DNA of 64,000 nucleotides from CAYULW01 sp964445815 (GTDB lineage: Bacteria > Bacteroidota > Bacteroidia > Flavobacteriales_E > Vicingaceae). Position numbers and translations under genes: made by a program. Positions 24,429 to 33,329 of this stretch are shown piece after piece. Each line of letters begins with the position of its first letter. Position 1 is the stretch's first letter. The notes under the pieces are model-generated. The model had not been told where the DNA came from and made no database searches. It was given only the letters and a program-made list of their open reading frames with translations. Location of the stretch: the NCBI GenBank assembly GCA_964445815.1, contig CAYULW010000002.1, positions 310,001 to 374,000 of the forward strand, in the 5' to 3' direction.

Positions 24429-26274
24429 GATGGGTTTTGTTCTGAATAAGGTCTCTATTATAAGTTTGAATAATTGCTTTCAACTCGGCTAACATCTCCA
24501 TCTCTTTCTCACTTTTTTTGTCGGTTAAGTTTCTTTTCATTTCAGGGTCAAGTCTCAGGTTAAAGAAACCGGTTACACTTTCTCCATTATAAAGCAAACT
24601 GTATGATTCTTTTATAAATTGATATTCGTTGTTTAAAAAATTGAGTGCAAATCCATCTCCACTTTTTAACATGGATTCTCCGAAACAATACGTTTTTGTT
24701 GAGATGTTCAAAATATCTAAAACTGTAGGATAGATATCACTCTGACTCACAACTTTCATTGACGTTCCTGCTTTAATCCATTTTGGACCATACAAAATGA
24801 TGGGGATCTTATATATACCGGCACGAGAACTGAATTTCTCTTCTAGACTGCTTGATGTATGGTCGGCTGTGATGATAAAAATCGTGTTTTCAAACCAATC
24901 AAATTGATTTATGGATTTGAAGAATTGTTTTAAAGCCAAATCGGTATAAGCCACACTTTCCAGAATATCTAGTTCTCCTTTTGGTAATTGACCTTGATAT
25001 TTTTCCGGTATAGTGTAGGGATGATGAGAACTTAAGCTGAATAGAATATTAAACCAGGGAGGTTCTGAGCTATTGAGTTGATCTGCGAAATACTGAAAAT
25101 AAGGTTCGTCGAAAATTCCCCAGTTACCATCGTAATGATCAGCTTCCGGATATTCATTTAAACCATAGTAATGGTCTATTTGCGCAATTTTTGCAAATGA
25201 GTTAAAACCCATAGTGCCATTGGTAGCACCATGGTAGAAGCCACTTTTATAACCCCGTTTTTTTAAGGTCGATGAAATGGACTCCAATCTGTTTCCACTA
25301 TACTTGCTCGAAATATAGGCAGTATTCATGAGGTTGGGCAAGCCTGATAAAATGGCTGGCAGAGCTTCAATTGATTTTTTCCCGTTAGCATACGCGTTGG
25401 GAAAATGAAGGCTTTCGGTAATCAAAGAATCCAAGAAAGGAGTAAAGTGAGATGAAGGATTATAAGTACCAATGTATTCCTGTCCAAAACTTTCTAAGAT
25501 GATAAGAGCGACATTAGCATTGATCGGGTCGCCAACTTGCTGTATGTTAATTCTAGGCGAGAAATAGGATTTGAGTTCATCATCAGGATAATAAGATTGT
25601 AATTCTAAATCTTCTTTGTAGGATGATTTTAAAACGGTAAAAGGGGTATTTAAGACCAATGGAATGTTCTGAGCTTCTGCATAGAGGCTTGCACTAATCA
25701 TTCCTAATGGCCTTAATTGAATTCCTCCTCTTGACCCAATAACGGCTATAATTAGAATACTGATTATGAAAATACAATAGCGGGGCCATGAGAACCAATT
25801 TGTACTAATTTGAGGTGTTTTTTTATAAAGTCTTAGTGCTAGAACAATACTCAAAATGAACAATAGTATACTGAACCAGAAATCACTAAGAAATTGGGGA
25901 AGAAGTTGCCATAAGTCTTGACCTATGCCTTCGGTGGTAAACAGGTCAAAGGTTGTTCTTTTATTTGTGAACTTAAAATATTCTAAATCAATGCTGCTCA
26001 GAGTAAGACTTATTCCAATTCCAATTCCAAATAGCCATTTGCTCAGTACCTTAAGCTTTCCAAATGAGAAAACATAAACAATGATGAATGGTGCAAAAAT
26101 ATAGCTAATGGCAATGGCGTCAAATCTTAGTCCGCCTATAAACTCCATCCAAGAAGGATGATTCAGAATTGAACTATTAAAAATGAAAAAGAGTACTCTA
26201 AAGAGACTGTAAAACAAAAAGGCGATTCCAATTTTGCTAAAAAAAGCAAGATAACTAAGGCCTAATTTTTTCAT
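24421..26274 (-). CDS. LTA-synthase-like phosphoglycerol/phosphoethanolamine transferase
   Basis: Five N-terminal helices (residues about 5-190) precede an alkaline-phosphatase-superfamily domain. Metal and catalytic residues visible are the Glu of LIILESFGQEYIGTY, the nucleophile position in YANGKKSIEALPAILSGLP (a Ser where Gram-positive LtaS has Thr), HHPYTIP near 400, and ITADHTSSS near 455. It would move a phospho-head group from a lipid to an envelope glycan outside the inner membrane. A Gram-negative bacterium has no lipoteichoic acid, so the acceptor is open. The overlap with a lipid kinase gene supports release of diacylglycerol. Confidence 0.88.
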   Translation of the reverse strand: MKKLGLSYLAFFSKIGIAFLFYSLFRVLFFIFNSSILNHPSWMEFIGGLRFDAIAISYIFAPFIIVYVFSFGKLKVLSKWLFGIGIGISLTLSSIDLEYFKFTNKRTTFDLFTTEGIGQDLWQLLPQFLSDFWFSILLFILSIVLALRLYKKTPQISTNWFSWPRYCIFIISILIIAVIGSRGGIQLRPLGMISASLYAEAQNIPLVLNTPFTVLKSSYKEDLELQSYYPDDELKSYFSPRINIQQVGDPINANVALIILESFGQEYIGTYNPSSHFTPFLDSLITESLHFPNAYANGKKSIEALPAILSGLPNLMNTAYISSKYSGNRLESISSTLKKRGYKSGFYHGATNGTMGFNSFAKIAQIDHYYGLNEYPEADHYDGNWGIFDEPYFQYFADQLNSSEPPWFNILFSLSSHHPYTIPEKYQGQLPKGELDILESVAYTDLALKQFFKSINQFDWFENTIFIITADHTSSSLEEKFSSRAGIYKIPIILYGPKWIKAGTSMKVVSQSDIYPTVLDILNISTKTYCFGESMLKSGDGFALNFLNNEYQFIKESYSLLYNGESVTGFFNLRLDPEMKRNLTDKKSEKEMEMLAELKAIIQTYNRDLIQNKTHHE

Positions 26275-26309
26275 GCAGTCAAAAGTATGGATTCAGATAA
26301 ATTGTCACC

Positions 26310-26459
26310 CTATCCGTTTTTGGAATCCATCTTTTTTTTCATCTCCATTAAACCACAGTCATCACATTTATGCTTTTTGGAACTATTGTATAAATAGAAC
26401 ACTAAATAAACTATGGCAATCGAAGCAATTAAGAAAACGAAAATCTCTTGGAAATTCAT
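26310..26459 (-). CDS. 49-residue CxxC single-pass membrane protein (FeoB-associated-like)
   Basis: I read this short gene by hand on the minus strand: ATG at 26459-26457, TAG at 26312-26310. One membrane helix (about residues 6-24, IFVFLIASIAIVYLVFYLY) is followed by a basic patch and C32-D-D-C35-G. This is the size and layout of FeoB-associated Cys-rich membrane proteins, whose role in iron uptake is presumed. No feoA or feoB is in the window. It ends 35 bases before the LTA-synthase-like gene and may be the first gene of that operon. Confidence 0.65.
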   Translation of the reverse strand: MNFQEIFVFLIASIAIVYLVFYLYNSSKKHKCDDCGLMEMKKKMDSKNG

Positions 26460-26547
26460 GTGTTGATAAGTCAATTATGGAGAAGTTCAAAGTTAAGCAA
26501 ATTCAGATATTTTTGTTCACATATCTCTATTACGACTCAGTATACAC

Positions 26548-28521
26548 ATGGAATTTATCAGAGGAAATTTATCGGACAAAACATTGTTAGAACTCTATGT
26601 ATCCTTGCTTAAACCAAGGATGATCGAAGAAAAAATGTTGATACTGCTTCGTCAGGGAAAAATCTCAAAATGGTTTTCAGGAATAGGACAGGAGGCCATC
26701 TCTGTTGGAGCGACAACAGCACTAGATGATGATGAATTCATCTTGCCGATGCACCGAAATTTAGGCGTTTTTACATCTCGAAATGTTCCTCTGAATCGTT
26801 TGTTCGCTCAATTTCAAGGAAAGGCTTCGGGCTTTACTCATGGAAGAGATCGTTCCTTTCATTTTGGAAGCAAGGAACACCATATTGTTGGAATGATTTC
26901 TCACTTGGGTTCACAACTGGGGGTGGCAGATGGTATTTCTTTGGCAAACCAGTTAAAGAATAATGCCAAATTAACTCTGGCTTTTACCGGTGACGGAGCT
27001 ACCAGTCAAGGTGATTTTCATGAAGCTATGAATGTAGCAGCAGTATGGAACCTGCCCGTCATTTTTGTGATCGAAAATAATGGTTATGGTTTGTCGACTC
27101 CATCTTTAGAGCAATTTCGATGTAAGCAATTTATTGACAAAGGAATAGGGTATGGGATGGAGGCTCATCAGGTTGATGGTAATAATGTTCTTGCAGTTTA
27201 TCAAAAAGTAAAAGAGCTAAAAGAGAGTGCCGGTCAATTTCCTAGACCGATACTTTTAGAATGCATTACTTTCAGAATGAGAGGGCATGAGGAAGCCTCA
27301 GGAACTAAATATGTGCCTGACGAATTGTTTGAATTTTGGGAGACAAAAGATCCCATTAAAAATTATGAAAGTTACTTAAGAGCCATTGGTGTCATTAACG
27401 ATGAAGTCATAGCTAGTGTCAGACAGCAGATAACAGCGGAAATTGATAATGGCCTGGAGCTTGCCTTTAAAGAAGAAAAAATAGTTCCCTCCATTGCCAA
27501 GGAAATGAATGACGTCTATGCTTCTTTTGATTTTAAGCTTTCCGAACCCACTGGCGAGTATAGAGAAATGAGAATGATCGATGCTGTTGCGAATGCTTTG
27601 GATCTTGCTTTGACACAACATTCAAATTTGATTTTCATGGGGCAAGACATTGCTGAGTATGGCGGAGTGTTTAAGGCTACGGAAGGGCTCGTGCAAAAAT
27701 TCGGAAAAGGAAGGGTTAGAAATACACCATTGTGCGAAGCAGCTATTGTGGGAGCTTCTTTGGGTTTGTCTATTAACGGCTTCAAAGCAATGATGGAGAT
27801 GCAGTTTGCAGATTTTGTCTCAGAAGGCTTTAATCAAATCACTAATAATCTAGCTAAGATTCATTGGAGATGGGGGCAAAATGCAGATGTGGTCATTCGA
27901 ATGCCAACCGGAGCCGGAGTAGCTGCAGGTCCTTTTCATTCACAGAGTAATGAAGCATGGTTTACGCATGTACCGGGATTAAAAGTCATTTATCCTTCAT
28001 CACCTAGTGAGGCAAAAGGACTGTTATTAACCGCCTTTGAAGACCCTAATCCAATATTGTTTTTTGAACACAAAGCCTTATACAGAAGTGTAAAAGAAGA
28101 TGTTTGTGAAGGCTATTATACCATCCCTTTCGGTGTTGCCAATTTAGTAAGGGAGGGGCAAAGTTGTTCAATCATTACATATGGAATGGGGGTGCATTGG
28201 GCGAGAGAGCTAGCTGAAGAAAAGGGTTTGGATATGGATATTCTGGATTTAAGGTCCATAGTGCCTTTGGACGAAGAGCGCATCTATAAGTCGGTTAAGA
28301 AAACAGGTAGGGTTCTCGTTTTACATGAAGATAATGAGTTTGGAGGAATTGGAGGAGAGCTTGTCACAAAAATCAATGAGAACTGCTTTGAGTATTTGGA
28401 TGCTCCCATTGCAAGATTAGGTTCCCTAGATACACCTGTGCCCTTTGTGAAAGACTTAGAGGATCAATATCTGGCAAAAAGTAGATTGGAAGAGAAAGTA
28501 GCTAAACTATTAGCATATTAG
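26548..28521 (+). CDS. Fused E1 alpha/beta 2-oxo acid dehydrogenase
   Basis: Residues 1-320 are an E1 alpha subunit: GIGQEAISVGATTAL, the thiamin diphosphate motif FTGDGATSQGDFHEAMNVAA, and FRMRGHEEASGTKYV. Residues about 335-657 are an E1 beta subunit: GQDIAEYGGVFKATEGL, CEAAIVGASLGLSINGF, and LHEDNEFGGIGGEL. The fusion of both subunits in one chain is usual in Bacteroidota. It decarboxylates a 2-oxo acid, most likely branched-chain, for a lipoyl E2 partner that is not in this window. Pyruvate or acetoin specificity cannot be excluded. Confidence 0.93.
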   Translation: MEFIRGNLSDKTLLELYVSLLKPRMIEEKMLILLRQGKISKWFSGIGQEAISVGATTALDDDEFILPMHRNLGVFTSRNVPLNRLFAQFQGKASGFTHGRDRSFHFGSKEHHIVGMISHLGSQLGVADGISLANQLKNNAKLTLAFTGDGATSQGDFHEAMNVAAVWNLPVIFVIENNGYGLSTPSLEQFRCKQFIDKGIGYGMEAHQVDGNNVLAVYQKVKELKESAGQFPRPILLECITFRMRGHEEASGTKYVPDELFEFWETKDPIKNYESYLRAIGVINDEVIASVRQQITAEIDNGLELAFKEEKIVPSIAKEMNDVYASFDFKLSEPTGEYREMRMIDAVANALDLALTQHSNLIFMGQDIAEYGGVFKATEGLVQKFGKGRVRNTPLCEAAIVGASLGLSINGFKAMMEMQFADFVSEGFNQITNNLAKIHWRWGQNADVVIRMPTGAGVAAGPFHSQSNEAWFTHVPGLKVIYPSSPSEAKGLLLTAFEDPNPILFFEHKALYRSVKEDVCEGYYTIPFGVANLVREGQSCSIITYGMGVHWARELAEEKGLDMDILDLRSIVPLDEERIYKSVKKTGRVLVLHEDNEFGGIGGELVTKINENCFEYLDAPIARLGSLDTPVPFVKDLEDQYLAKSRLEEKVAKLLAY

Positions 28522-28537
28522 CAAATAGTCTTCTCAC

Positions 28538-29596
28538 TTAATACTTATTCATGAGAGAAGTATCTATTACGGCTTCCTTGTCAAAGTATTGAGGAGTAGA
28601 TAATTGTAGTTCCTTATTCGAGTTTTGATCATTAAAGATGGGACTTGAGCTAATCATAACTTTACCTTGTCCACTTCTTAAAAAGCGACTGTTGCCATTA
28701 ATGTAATATGAATCATTTAGATTAACTATAAAGTTATTATTGGCTGAATGTTTTATATCCAAGACTTTTATAATTTGGCTGGAGGTTCTATCAACTTCCA
28801 ATATAATTCTAGAAAAGCCTGTTTTACTCCATTCGGATTGGGCATTCCTATTTTCTTTAGATATGCTTAAGATCAGATTGGAATTTTGTTTTTCATAAAT
28901 CTGAAAATAGAATACATCCTTAGAATTATGATTAAAAATGACATTAGACGAGTGTATCTGAGAGGAATGATCATTTGATGAACTCAATAACAATAGAACA
29001 TCTCCCTTAAGGTGCTCTAAGCTGTCATCATAAAAGAAATTATACAGTTCAGGATTACTGTAATAATCGACATCTAAATGAATGGTTACAAGACTATCAT
29101 GAGGTAAAGAAGGAGCTTCATCTACATTTGGATTTTCTTCCGGATGTTCTAGTTTGCTTTCTTCCTTAGGCAGGTTTTCATCTTCAGCTAAAATGTCCTT
29201 GCGATCATATGTGTCTTCAGCTGGAGTGTTGTTTTCTGATTGAGGGATGAACTGCTGAAAATTATATTCTATTGGACTATATGATATTCCACTTAAAGGC
29301 GTGTTTTCAATAATTTGCTCTTGGGTTGAATGATGGTCATTGCTTAGGGCCGAAATGTTTTCTTCTTTGATTTCGGTTACCGGCTCTTCAGGCATAACAC
29401 TTGGTAGTTCAAAAGATTCCGCCTCAGGACTCTCGATAGAGCTTTCCTCATTTGATGTATCGGTTTCCACTTGGGGTGCAGTAACGGGTAGCGGTTCAGG
29501 TATTAAACCTTCTAATTCTTCATCTTTTTCACAAGATGCCAAGAAAAGAACCATCCCTATTAGAAACAGTTGGCCTATGTGTTTTAAACATTTCAT
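28538..29596 (-). CDS. Acidic lipoprotein of unknown function
   Basis: A lipoprotein signal with lipobox (LASC, Cys at about 22) is followed by roughly 150 residues very rich in Glu, Pro and Ser (for example SPEAESFELPSVMPEEPVTE), which should be an unfolded linker. The C-terminal 180 residues are beta-strand-like (VLLLLSSSNDHSSQIHSSNV, then GFSRIILEVDRTSSQIIKV). I do not recognise the domain. The gene is convergent with the E1 fusion and separated from cdaA by a terminator. Confidence 0.7.
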   Translation of the reverse strand: MKCLKHIGQLFLIGMVLFLASCEKDEELEGLIPEPLPVTAPQVETDTSNEESSIESPEAESFELPSVMPEEPVTEIKEENISALSNDHHSTQEQIIENTPLSGISYSPIEYNFQQFIPQSENNTPAEDTYDRKDILAEDENLPKEESKLEHPEENPNVDEAPSLPHDSLVTIHLDVDYYSNPELYNFFYDDSLEHLKGDVLLLLSSSNDHSSQIHSSNVIFNHNSKDVFYFQIYEKQNSNLILSISKENRNAQSEWSKTGFSRIILEVDRTSSQIIKVLDIKHSANNNFIVNLNDSYYINGNSRFLRSGQGKVMISSSPIFNDQNSNKELQLSTPQYFDKEAVIDTSLMNKY

Positions 29597-29658
29597 CGGT
29601 AGCTACTCAGAAGAAGATCAATCTATTAGCATTGATCTATGCTTCATTAAAAGTACAC

Positions 29659-29685
29659 AAAAAAAACAACTTAATTCAAGTTGTT
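29659..29685 (-). terminator. Terminator of the folP-cdaA operon
   Basis: On the minus strand AACAACTT-gaatt-AAGTTGTT is an 8-bp hairpin followed by a run of T (the A-run ending at 29666 on plus). It lies about 40 bases after the cdaA stop codon. Confidence 0.8.
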
Positions 29686-29725
29686 AATAATGAATGTCTT
29701 GTTTAATGATTTGCTCAAAACGATA

Positions 29726-30520
29726 TTAACCAATGCTTGTATTGATCTCATCTAACTTGACTCTAAGTTGATCAATACTCAGATTGTCTTCCCATTTTCC
29801 CTTTTTAGCCACCGCAATCTTTCCTGTTTCTTCCGATACGATAATCGCAATTGCAGTAGAGTTCTCAGTTATCCCAATAGCTGCCCGATGCCTTAATCCA
29901 AAGTTGCCGGGAATTTCAGGATTGTCAGATACAGGTAAAATACACCTTGCAGCAACGATTCTGTTGTCATAAATAATAAGTCCACCATCATGGAGCGGAC
30001 TATTTTTAAAGAAAATGCTCTCCAATAAATGAGCATTTAACTTAGCATCTATTTTTTCACCGGTACTGGCATAATATTTTAACTCATCATCCAATGCAAG
30101 AATAATCAATGCTCCTGTCTTTGATTTAGACATTTGCATACATGCTCTTATTATGGCGTTGATGTTTATTCCACTTGAGTTTCCTTCGAATTTATTCCAT
30201 CTAAATAGACGTCTAAAATATCCCTGTCCCTTAACTGAACTCTGCGAACCCACCAAAATGAGAAAGCGCCTTATTTCTTGTTGAAAGACAATAATTAAAG
30301 CCAGAACTCCAACGCCAATAAATTGCCCTAAAATCTCTGATAACAATTCCATCTGAAGGGCAGAAACCAATTTCCAAACCAGATAAATAGATAAAATGCC
30401 TAGAAAAATTCTAATGGCTACTGTTCCTTTAACCAGTTTATATAACTGGTATAGCAAAACGGCGACAAGCAAAATGTCAATGAAGTCTAACCAACGAAAA
30501 GATATGAAGGCATTTACCAT
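29726..30520 (-). CDS. cdaA: Diadenylate cyclase (c-di-AMP synthase)
   Basis: Three N-terminal membrane helices (residues about 10-75) precede a DAC domain with the catalytic DGG of SPLHDGGLIIYDNRIVAA and the RHR of NFGLRHRAAIGITE, both intact. It makes cyclic di-AMP from two ATP at the inner membrane. Residue count (264) matches CdaA. It begins 7 bases after folP on the same strand; this pairing with folP recurs in Bacteroidota. The regulator CdaR is not present here. Confidence 0.95.
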   Translation of the reverse strand: MVNAFISFRWLDFIDILLVAVLLYQLYKLVKGTVAIRIFLGILSIYLVWKLVSALQMELLSEILGQFIGVGVLALIIVFQQEIRRFLILVGSQSSVKGQGYFRRLFRWNKFEGNSSGININAIIRACMQMSKSKTGALIILALDDELKYYASTGEKIDAKLNAHLLESIFFKNSPLHDGGLIIYDNRIVAARCILPVSDNPEIPGNFGLRHRAAIGITENSTAIAIIVSEETGKIAVAKKGKWEDNLSIDQLRVKLDEINTSIG

Positions 30521-30527
30521 AAGTTAA

Positions 30528-31409
30528 TTAAGCAGTAACAATATTAAACTTTTGATAAGAACTGACAATGGAAATGGCTTCTCTGGCTGCCTTTACATCA
30601 TGTACTCTTAAAATATTTGCTCCATTGAGTAAGGCGATGACGTGAGCTGCTGTTGTTGCATTTAGTGCTTTATCTGCATCCGATTGAATGACTTCTTGAA
30701 TCATTTTCTTTCTACTTAATCCCACAAGTATCGGACAGTCTAATGCTGCTATCAGGTTTAGATTGGCTAACAATTGGTAATTATGTTCTAACAGTTTACC
30801 AAAGCCAAATCCGGGATCGACAATAACATCATTAAGGCCCAATTGTCTTAAGGTCTTAAGCTTTGCCTGGAGATATTGAAAGACATCACTGCTCACATTA
30901 TGGTATTTAGCCTTGCTTTGCATGTGTTCGGGTTTGCCCGGTGTATGCATTAAAACATAGGGACATTTAAGTTCGGATACGGTCTCGATTAAACGTTCAT
31001 CCCAGTCTCCACCGCTTATGTCATTAATAATATGCGCGCCTTCATTCACAGCTTCTTTTGCGATTTCCGAGCGATAGGTATCTATTGATAAAATGCATTT
31101 TGGGAAGTGAGACCGAATAAGAGAGATGGCAGGTATCAATCGTCTTCTTTCTTCATTCTCTTCAATAAGCGAGGCTCCCGGGCGACTAGAGAAAGCACCT
31201 AAGTCGAGAATATCGGCTCCTTCACTGAGATGCCTTTCTACTTGTTTGAGTAAAGCATTATCATTTTTAAGCTTCCCTCCATCATAAAAAGAATCCGGGC
31301 TTAGGTTCACGATACCCATGATTCGACTTGTGGAAAAATCAAGTAGAACATTCCCGATTTTAATCGATTTTATGTGTCTAAAAGCGCTATTTTCGTTTTG
31401 TTCAAGCAT
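30528..31409 (-). CDS. folP: Dihydropteroate synthase
   Basis: The signatures GIVNLSPDSFYDGGKL, ADILDLGAFSSRPGA and VDPGFGFGKLLEHNY are those of FolP. It joins dihydropterin pyrophosphate and p-aminobenzoate in folate synthesis in the cytosol. In GAFSSRPGA an Ala-Phe stands where the usual text is GGESTRPGA, a mild variation near the pterin/sulfa site. A TAAATTTG box ends exactly 4 bases before the ATG, and only 22 bases separate it from the divergent DUF1599 gene. Confidence 0.95.
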   Translation of the reverse strand: MLEQNENSAFRHIKSIKIGNVLLDFSTSRIMGIVNLSPDSFYDGGKLKNDNALLKQVERHLSEGADILDLGAFSSRPGASLIEENEERRRLIPAISLIRSHFPKCILSIDTYRSEIAKEAVNEGAHIINDISGGDWDERLIETVSELKCPYVLMHTPGKPEHMQSKAKYHNVSSDVFQYLQAKLKTLRQLGLNDVIVDPGFGFGKLLEHNYQLLANLNLIAALDCPILVGLSRKKMIQEVIQSDADKALNATTAAHVIALLNGANILRVHDVKAAREAISIVSSYQKFNIVTA

Positions 31410-31413
31410 TGTT

Positions 31414-31421
31414 CAAATTTA
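31414..31421 (-). promoter_or_regulatory. -7 box TAAATTTG, 4 nt before the folP start
   Basis: An exact TAnnTTTG match on the minus strand with the sequence aaca between it and the ATG at 31409. It implies a leaderless or nearly leaderless folP-cdaA mRNA. Confidence 0.6.
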
Positions 31422-31431
31422 ATTGAAAAAT

Positions 31432-31980
31432 ATGGCCGATACGGATTTAGAATATGATGAAGCAGCACAAATCTGTCAAGATATTTTTGAAAAAAAAATG
31501 AAAGATTATGGCACTGCTTGGCGAGTGTTAAGAACAAGTTCGCTCACAGATCAGTTATTCATCAAAGCCAAACGAATTAGAACCTTGCAAGAAAATGGGT
31601 TTAGCAAGGTAGATGAGGGCATATACGATGAATTTATTGGTATAGTTAATTATTCAGCAATGGCTTTAATTCAGCTTGAATTAGGATACTCAGAGCAAAC
31701 AGGTATGGACAGAGGTGAAGCATTAAATCTTTACACCAAATACATTAAAACTGCTAAAAGTTTAATGCTTAACAAGAACCATGACTATGATGAAGCTTGG
31801 AGAGATATGCGTGTTTCATCATTGGCGGACCTCATTCTTCAAAAAATTCTTAGGATAAAGCAGATTGAAGACAATAAAGGAAAAACACTAATCTCAGAAG
31901 GGATAGATGCCAATTATTTAGACATGATTAATTATGCTGTTTTTGCGCTAATTCATTTGAACTCTCAAAATAAGAGCTAA
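31432..31980 (+). CDS. DUF1599 protein
   Basis: The repeated pattern KKMKDYGTAWRVLRTSSLTD and NKNHDYDEAWRDMRVSSLAD shows two copies of the DUF1599 motif in 182 residues. The family is conserved in Bacteroidota and has a nucleotide-pyrophosphohydrolase-like helical look, but no proven function. I choose the ATG at 31432 instead of a TTG three codons upstream. It is the first gene of the plus-strand run that leads through tpiA and prmA. Confidence 0.9.
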   Translation: MADTDLEYDEAAQICQDIFEKKMKDYGTAWRVLRTSSLTDQLFIKAKRIRTLQENGFSKVDEGIYDEFIGIVNYSAMALIQLELGYSEQTGMDRGEALNLYTKYIKTAKSLMLNKNHDYDEAWRDMRVSSLADLILQKILRIKQIEDNKGKTLISEGIDANYLDMINYAVFALIHLNSQNKS

Positions 31981-32061
31981 GTCTTGTTAACAAGTGTTAT
32001 ATCATTGTATGAAAATGTGTTGTCTAATATCTTTGATGAAAAGAAATAAAATTTAGAACAG

Positions 32062-33327
32062 ATGAAGTATTTGGTGCTGATTTCTCGAGTTATTGTTGGT
32101 AATTTATTTATTTTCAGTGGAGTAGTAAAGGCAAATGATCCTTTAGGTTTCTCATATAAATTAGAAGAATACTTTGTAGAGTTCGGAATGGATTGGACAT
32201 GGTTACATGATGTCCTTGTTCCATTAGCAAGTGGCTTATGTATTGCTGAGATCTTACTTGGTGTTGCAGTTTTGGTTGGTTTCAGAATGAAATTAGTTTC
32301 ATGGTCCTTACTTTTAATGATTGTCTTTTTTACCATCTTAACAGGAGCATCGGCCATATTTGAAATTGTTCGTTCATGCGGTTGTTTTGGTGATGCTATT
32401 CCATTAACACCCTGGCAATCCTTTTATAAAGATTTAATACTTCTGGTCTTGATCCTTATATTGTTTGCAAACAGAAATACGATTAAGCCTTTTAAAAGTG
32501 CAAGTCATTTATTCGGAGTATTCCTGGTTTCTACAGTTATAATGGCACTATTAGCAAACATGCTTGATTGGTCAATGGAGGCTTTAGTTGCACTAAGTTT
32601 ATGGCTTGCTGTTGTTGTACAATGGATAAGCAAAAAGGAAAAGCTCGCAGCTTTATCAGCCGTAGTTATTGGTTTAATTTACAGTCTTTATCTTTGTATA
32701 GGTGCAGTAGAATATCTTCCATTTAAAGACTTTAGACCATATGCAGTGGGTAAAAATTTACCTGAGCAAATGACATTACCTCCCGGTGCAAAGCCTCCTG
32801 TTTATGAAAATATTTTGACTTATAAGAACAAAGCGACAGGTGAGGTTAAAGACTTTACTTCTGCGGAATATAATGCTTCAAAAATTTGGGAAAACAAAGA
32901 CTGGGAATGGCAAAACACGGAAAGTAAACTCATTGAAGTGGGAGATGAGGCTAAAATTACAGACCTTTCCATTCTAAGTCATAATGATGAAGATTTAACG
33001 GACTACGTGTTGGCTGAAGAAAATGTTTTATGGATTGTTGCTTATGATTTGTCAAAGACAGAAACAAATCAACTGAAGGAGTTGAACTCATTGGTTGATA
33101 AGGCAAAATCCAAAGGAATAAAAGTGTATGGACTTTCTTCAGCTGGTGCTGATCAGAAAGACCGTTTTATTCAATCTCATGGATTGAACTTTGATTTTTA
33201 CATTGTCGATGGTATAGTATTGAAAACCATGGTTCGCTCTAACCCTGGTATAATGCAGCTAAAGAAGGGAACTGTTGTAGGCAAGTGGCACATTAACGAT
33301 GTGCAAAAGGCAATCCAAAGCATATAA
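32062..33327 (+). CDS. BT_3928-type DoxX/MauE-like membrane protein
   Basis: The N-terminal 150 residues are a four-helix DoxX/MauE-like unit (ISRVIVGNLFIFSGVVKAND, then SCGCFGDAIPLTPWQSFYKD with its C-x-C pair). Two more helices follow, then a soluble domain (about residues 215-421) with a thioredoxin-like pattern: VLWIVAYDLSKTETNQLKEL and KGIKVYGLSSAG. The combination is usual for the BT_3928 family of Bacteroidota and suggests envelope redox or electron transfer to thiols. The soluble domain lacks a C-x-x-C, so it may not be redox-active itself. Confidence 0.85.
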   Translation: MKYLVLISRVIVGNLFIFSGVVKANDPLGFSYKLEEYFVEFGMDWTWLHDVLVPLASGLCIAEILLGVAVLVGFRMKLVSWSLLLMIVFFTILTGASAIFEIVRSCGCFGDAIPLTPWQSFYKDLILLVLILILFANRNTIKPFKSASHLFGVFLVSTVIMALLANMLDWSMEALVALSLWLAVVVQWISKKEKLAALSAVVIGLIYSLYLCIGAVEYLPFKDFRPYAVGKNLPEQMTLPPGAKPPVYENILTYKNKATGEVKDFTSAEYNASKIWENKDWEWQNTESKLIEVGDEAKITDLSILSHNDEDLTDYVLAEENVLWIVAYDLSKTETNQLKELNSLVDKAKSKGIKVYGLSSAGADQKDRFIQSHGLNFDFYIVDGIVLKTMVRSNPGIMQLKKGTVVGKWHINDVQKAIQSI

Positions 33328-33329
33328 CC

